DNA from: JAUREX01 sp044356825
Lineage (GTDB): Bacteria > Pseudomonadota > Alphaproteobacteria > Rhodobacterales > Rhodobacteraceae
Assembly (NCBI GenBank): GCA_044356825.1
Contig: JBIKVM010000076.1
Location: 1 to 11,896 of the forward strand
DNA length: 11,896 bases
Direction of reading: 5' to 3'
Part shown: positions 10,922-11,896 of the stretch, one piece after another
How the letters are laid out: each line of letters opens with the position of its first letter
Numbering within the stretch: the first letter of the stretch is position 1
Position numbers and translations under genes: made by a program
Notes under the pieces: model-generated
Databases searched by the model: none
Told to the model about the DNA's origin: nothing
What the model saw: only the letters and a program-made list of their open reading frames with translations

Positions 10922-11406
10922 TGCCCCTCTTGGGCGATCTGCCCTATCGGCCCTGCGCGGGGGTCATGCTCATCAATCCCGGCGGGCTCGTGTTCGCCGG
11001 GCAGCGGCTCGACAGCCCGTCGCCCGCCTGGCAGATGCCCCAGGGCGGCATCGACGCGGGCGAGAGCCCGCTTCAGGCCGCGATTCGCGAACTGGGCGAG
11101 GAGATCGGCGTCGGACCCGATCTGGTGGAACTCGTGGCCGAGATGCCCGACTGGGTCATCTACGACCTGCCGCCCGAGCTTCTGGGCAAGGTCTGGGGCG
11201 GGCGCTATCGCGGCCAGCGGCAGCGCTGGTCGCTCTGGCGCTATCGCGGGACGGATGCCGATATCCGGATCGACCAGCCGCACCCCGAATTCTCGGCCTG
11301 GCGCTGGATCCCGGCCGACGAGATGCTCGCGGGCATCGTGCCCTTCAAGCAGGCGGTCTATGCGCAGGTGGTGGGCGCCTTTCGCCCCTGGCTCGCGCTC
11401 CGCTGA
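10918..11406 (+). CDS. rppH: RNA pyrophosphohydrolase (Nudix)
   Basis: RppH removes pyrophosphate from the 5' end of triphosphorylated or diphosphorylated RNA and so triggers 5'-end-dependent decay by RNase E-type enzymes. The 162-residue product has the usual size. The Nudix box runs from Gly43 to Val65 ([18 protein letters not shown], then EEIGV), with Glu61 and Glu62 as expected metal ligands. Other RppH features are [11 protein letters not shown] at the N-terminus, WQMPQGG before the box, and [13 protein letters not shown] and [11 protein letters not shown] in the C-terminal half. Two adjacent ATGs (10918 and 10921) overlap the ctpA stop; the first gives the ATGA coupling used elsewhere here, and the second removes just one Met. 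The gene is the last + strand gene before a convergent tRNA, 20 bases away, with no T-rich terminator between. Confidence 0.94.
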   Translation: MMPLLGDLPYRPCAGVMLINPGGLVFAGQRLDSPSPAWQMPQGGIDAGESPLQAAIRELGEEIGVGPDLVELVAEMPDWVIYDLPPELLGKVWGGRYRGQRQRWSLWRYRGTDADIRIDQPHPEFSAWRWIPADEMLAGIVPFKQAVYAQVVGAFRPWLALR

Positions 11407-11426
11407 GGGGCGCTGCCGTCCGGTGA

Positions 11427-11513
11427 TGGTGCGGTCGAGAAGACTCGAACTTCCACGGGAGTTACCCCACAGCGACCTCAACGCTGCGCGTCTACCAATT
11501 CCGCCACGACCGC
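11427..11513 (-). tRNA. tRNA-Leu (anticodon GAG)
   Basis: Read on the - strand, an 87-base class II tRNA is formed. The acceptor stem is GCGGTCG (11513-11507) with CGACCGC (11437-11431), followed by discriminator A and an encoded CCA (11429-11427). The D arm includes GGTAGAC. The anticodon stem CAGCG/CGCTG holds the loop TTGAGGT with anticodon GAG, which reads CTC and CTT leucine codons. A long variable arm with TGGGG/CTCCC and a T arm with TTCGAGT follow. CTC is a frequent codon in the genes here, so this is a heavily used tRNA. It is convergent with rppH and divergent from lipB. Confidence 0.96.
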
Positions 11514-11533
11514 ACTGTCTTGCCGGTTCGGGG

Positions 11534-11562
11534 CGTATAGCCGAGCCCGCAACCCTTGTGAA
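11534..11562 (-). promoter_or_regulatory. Promoter of tRNA-Leu
   Basis: On the - strand TTCACA (11562-11557; five of six matches to the -35 consensus) is followed after exactly 17 bases by TATACG (11539-11534; four of six to the -10). The -10 ends 20 bases before the mature tRNA 5' end at 11513, the spacing expected for a short 5' leader removed by RNase P. This is the best-formed promoter in the window. Confidence 0.65.
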
Positions 11563-11607
11563 GCCCCCTCGGCGGAGGCAGAAGGGGCTGAGCGCAAGGG
11601 GGCGGGC

Positions 11608-11896
11608 ATGATCGAATGGATCGAATCCGGCGGGCTGACCGACCATGACGAAGCCGTCGCGGCGATGGAGGCGCGCGTTGCCGCGATCGCGGCGGGGCGC
11701 GCGCCCGAGGCGATCTGGCTCATCGAACATCCGCCGATCTATACCGCCGGCACCTCGGCGCGGGTCGAGGATCTTGTCGCGCCCGGGGCGATTCCCGTGC
11801 GGACGACGGGCCGGGGGGGGCAATACACCTATCACGGGCCGGGCCAGCGGGTGGTCTATGTCATGCTCGACCTCGGCGCGCGCGGCCGCGACGTGC
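11608..11896 (+). CDS. lipB: Lipoyl(octanoyl) transferase, N-terminal part
   Basis: LipB moves octanoate from acyl carrier protein to a lysine of lipoyl domains such as those of the 2-oxoacid dehydrogenases, the first step of lipoate assembly. The first 96 residues are in the window. Family signatures are [14 protein letters not shown] at 38-51 and [20 protein letters not shown] at 67-86, including the conserved His76. The catalytic Lys and Cys of LipB lie beyond the window edge. The ATG at 11608 is preceded by a G-rich stretch with AAGGGGGCGGG and gives the [11 protein letters not shown] start typical of alphaproteobacterial LipB. No clear promoter is seen in the 45 bases between the divergent tRNA-Leu promoter and the start. 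The call is strong despite truncation. Confidence 0.93.
   Translation, partial: MIEWIESGGLTDHDEAVAAMEARVAAIAAGRAPEAIWLIEHPPIYTAGTSARVEDLVAPGAIPVRTTGRGGQYTYHGPGQRVVYVMLDLGARGRDV

Noticed and set aside
11562..11589. AGCCCC/GGGGCT inverted repeat between the tRNA-Leu promoter and lipB
   Set aside because: The six-base stem spans a 16-base gap in G/C-rich sequence, with no T tract and no clear relation to a promoter of lipB. Chance is likely.

Overview
The window looks like a piece of core chromosome from a GC-rich alphaproteobacterium, most likely of the Rhodobacterales/Rhodobacteraceae. The reasons are the protein sequences (IF-1, IF-2 and NusA of alphaproteobacterial type, a YlxR/L7Ae-like fusion, a short RNase E/G without the C-terminal zinc motif), the gene order, and the very strong G/C bias at third codon positions. 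Family-level placement is an inference from recognised sequence character, not from a search. All protein genes are on the + strand and tightly packed; one tRNA gene is on the - strand. No gene-free stretch exceeds about 210 bases.

Layout. (1) 2-196: the 3' end of a metal-dependent hydrolase of the UPF0173/UlaG-like metallo-beta-lactamase type. (2) 309-2336: infA, maf, rng-like RNase E/G and yacG, joined by 1-4 base stop/start overlaps, with a candidate promoter before infA. (3) 2337-2483: an untranslated leader with a candidate promoter, a hairpin and a strong terminator-like hairpin that ends 11 bases before rimP. (4) 2484-9498: rimP, nusA, ylxR-L7Ae, infB and gpmI, the classical nusA-infB translation/transcription operon with a glycolytic gene coupled to its end. 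(5) 9499-11406: a second unit, ctpA and rppH, with its own candidate promoter and a good Shine-Dalgarno. (6) 11427-11513 (- strand): tRNA-Leu(GAG) with encoded CCA and a recognisable promoter, convergent with rppH and divergent from lipB. (7) 11608-end: the 5' part of lipB.

How the genes work together. Most products act in translation initiation (IF-1, IF-2), 30S maturation (RimP), transcription elongation/termination (NusA), RNA processing and decay (RNase E/G, RppH) or RNA binding (YlxR-L7Ae). YacG is a small zinc protein that inhibits gyrase in E. coli. Maf is a nucleotide pyrophosphatase, GpmI a glycolytic mutase, CtpA an exported tail-specific protease and LipB an octanoyltransferase for lipoate.

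No mobile element, CRISPR array, phage gene, toxin-antitoxin pair, defence island or biosynthetic cluster is visible. I do not see an undescribed multi-gene system. The observations most worth checking are the rimP-nusA leader/attenuator candidate and the RNase E/G that stops exactly where its zinc motif should begin while overlapping yacG.
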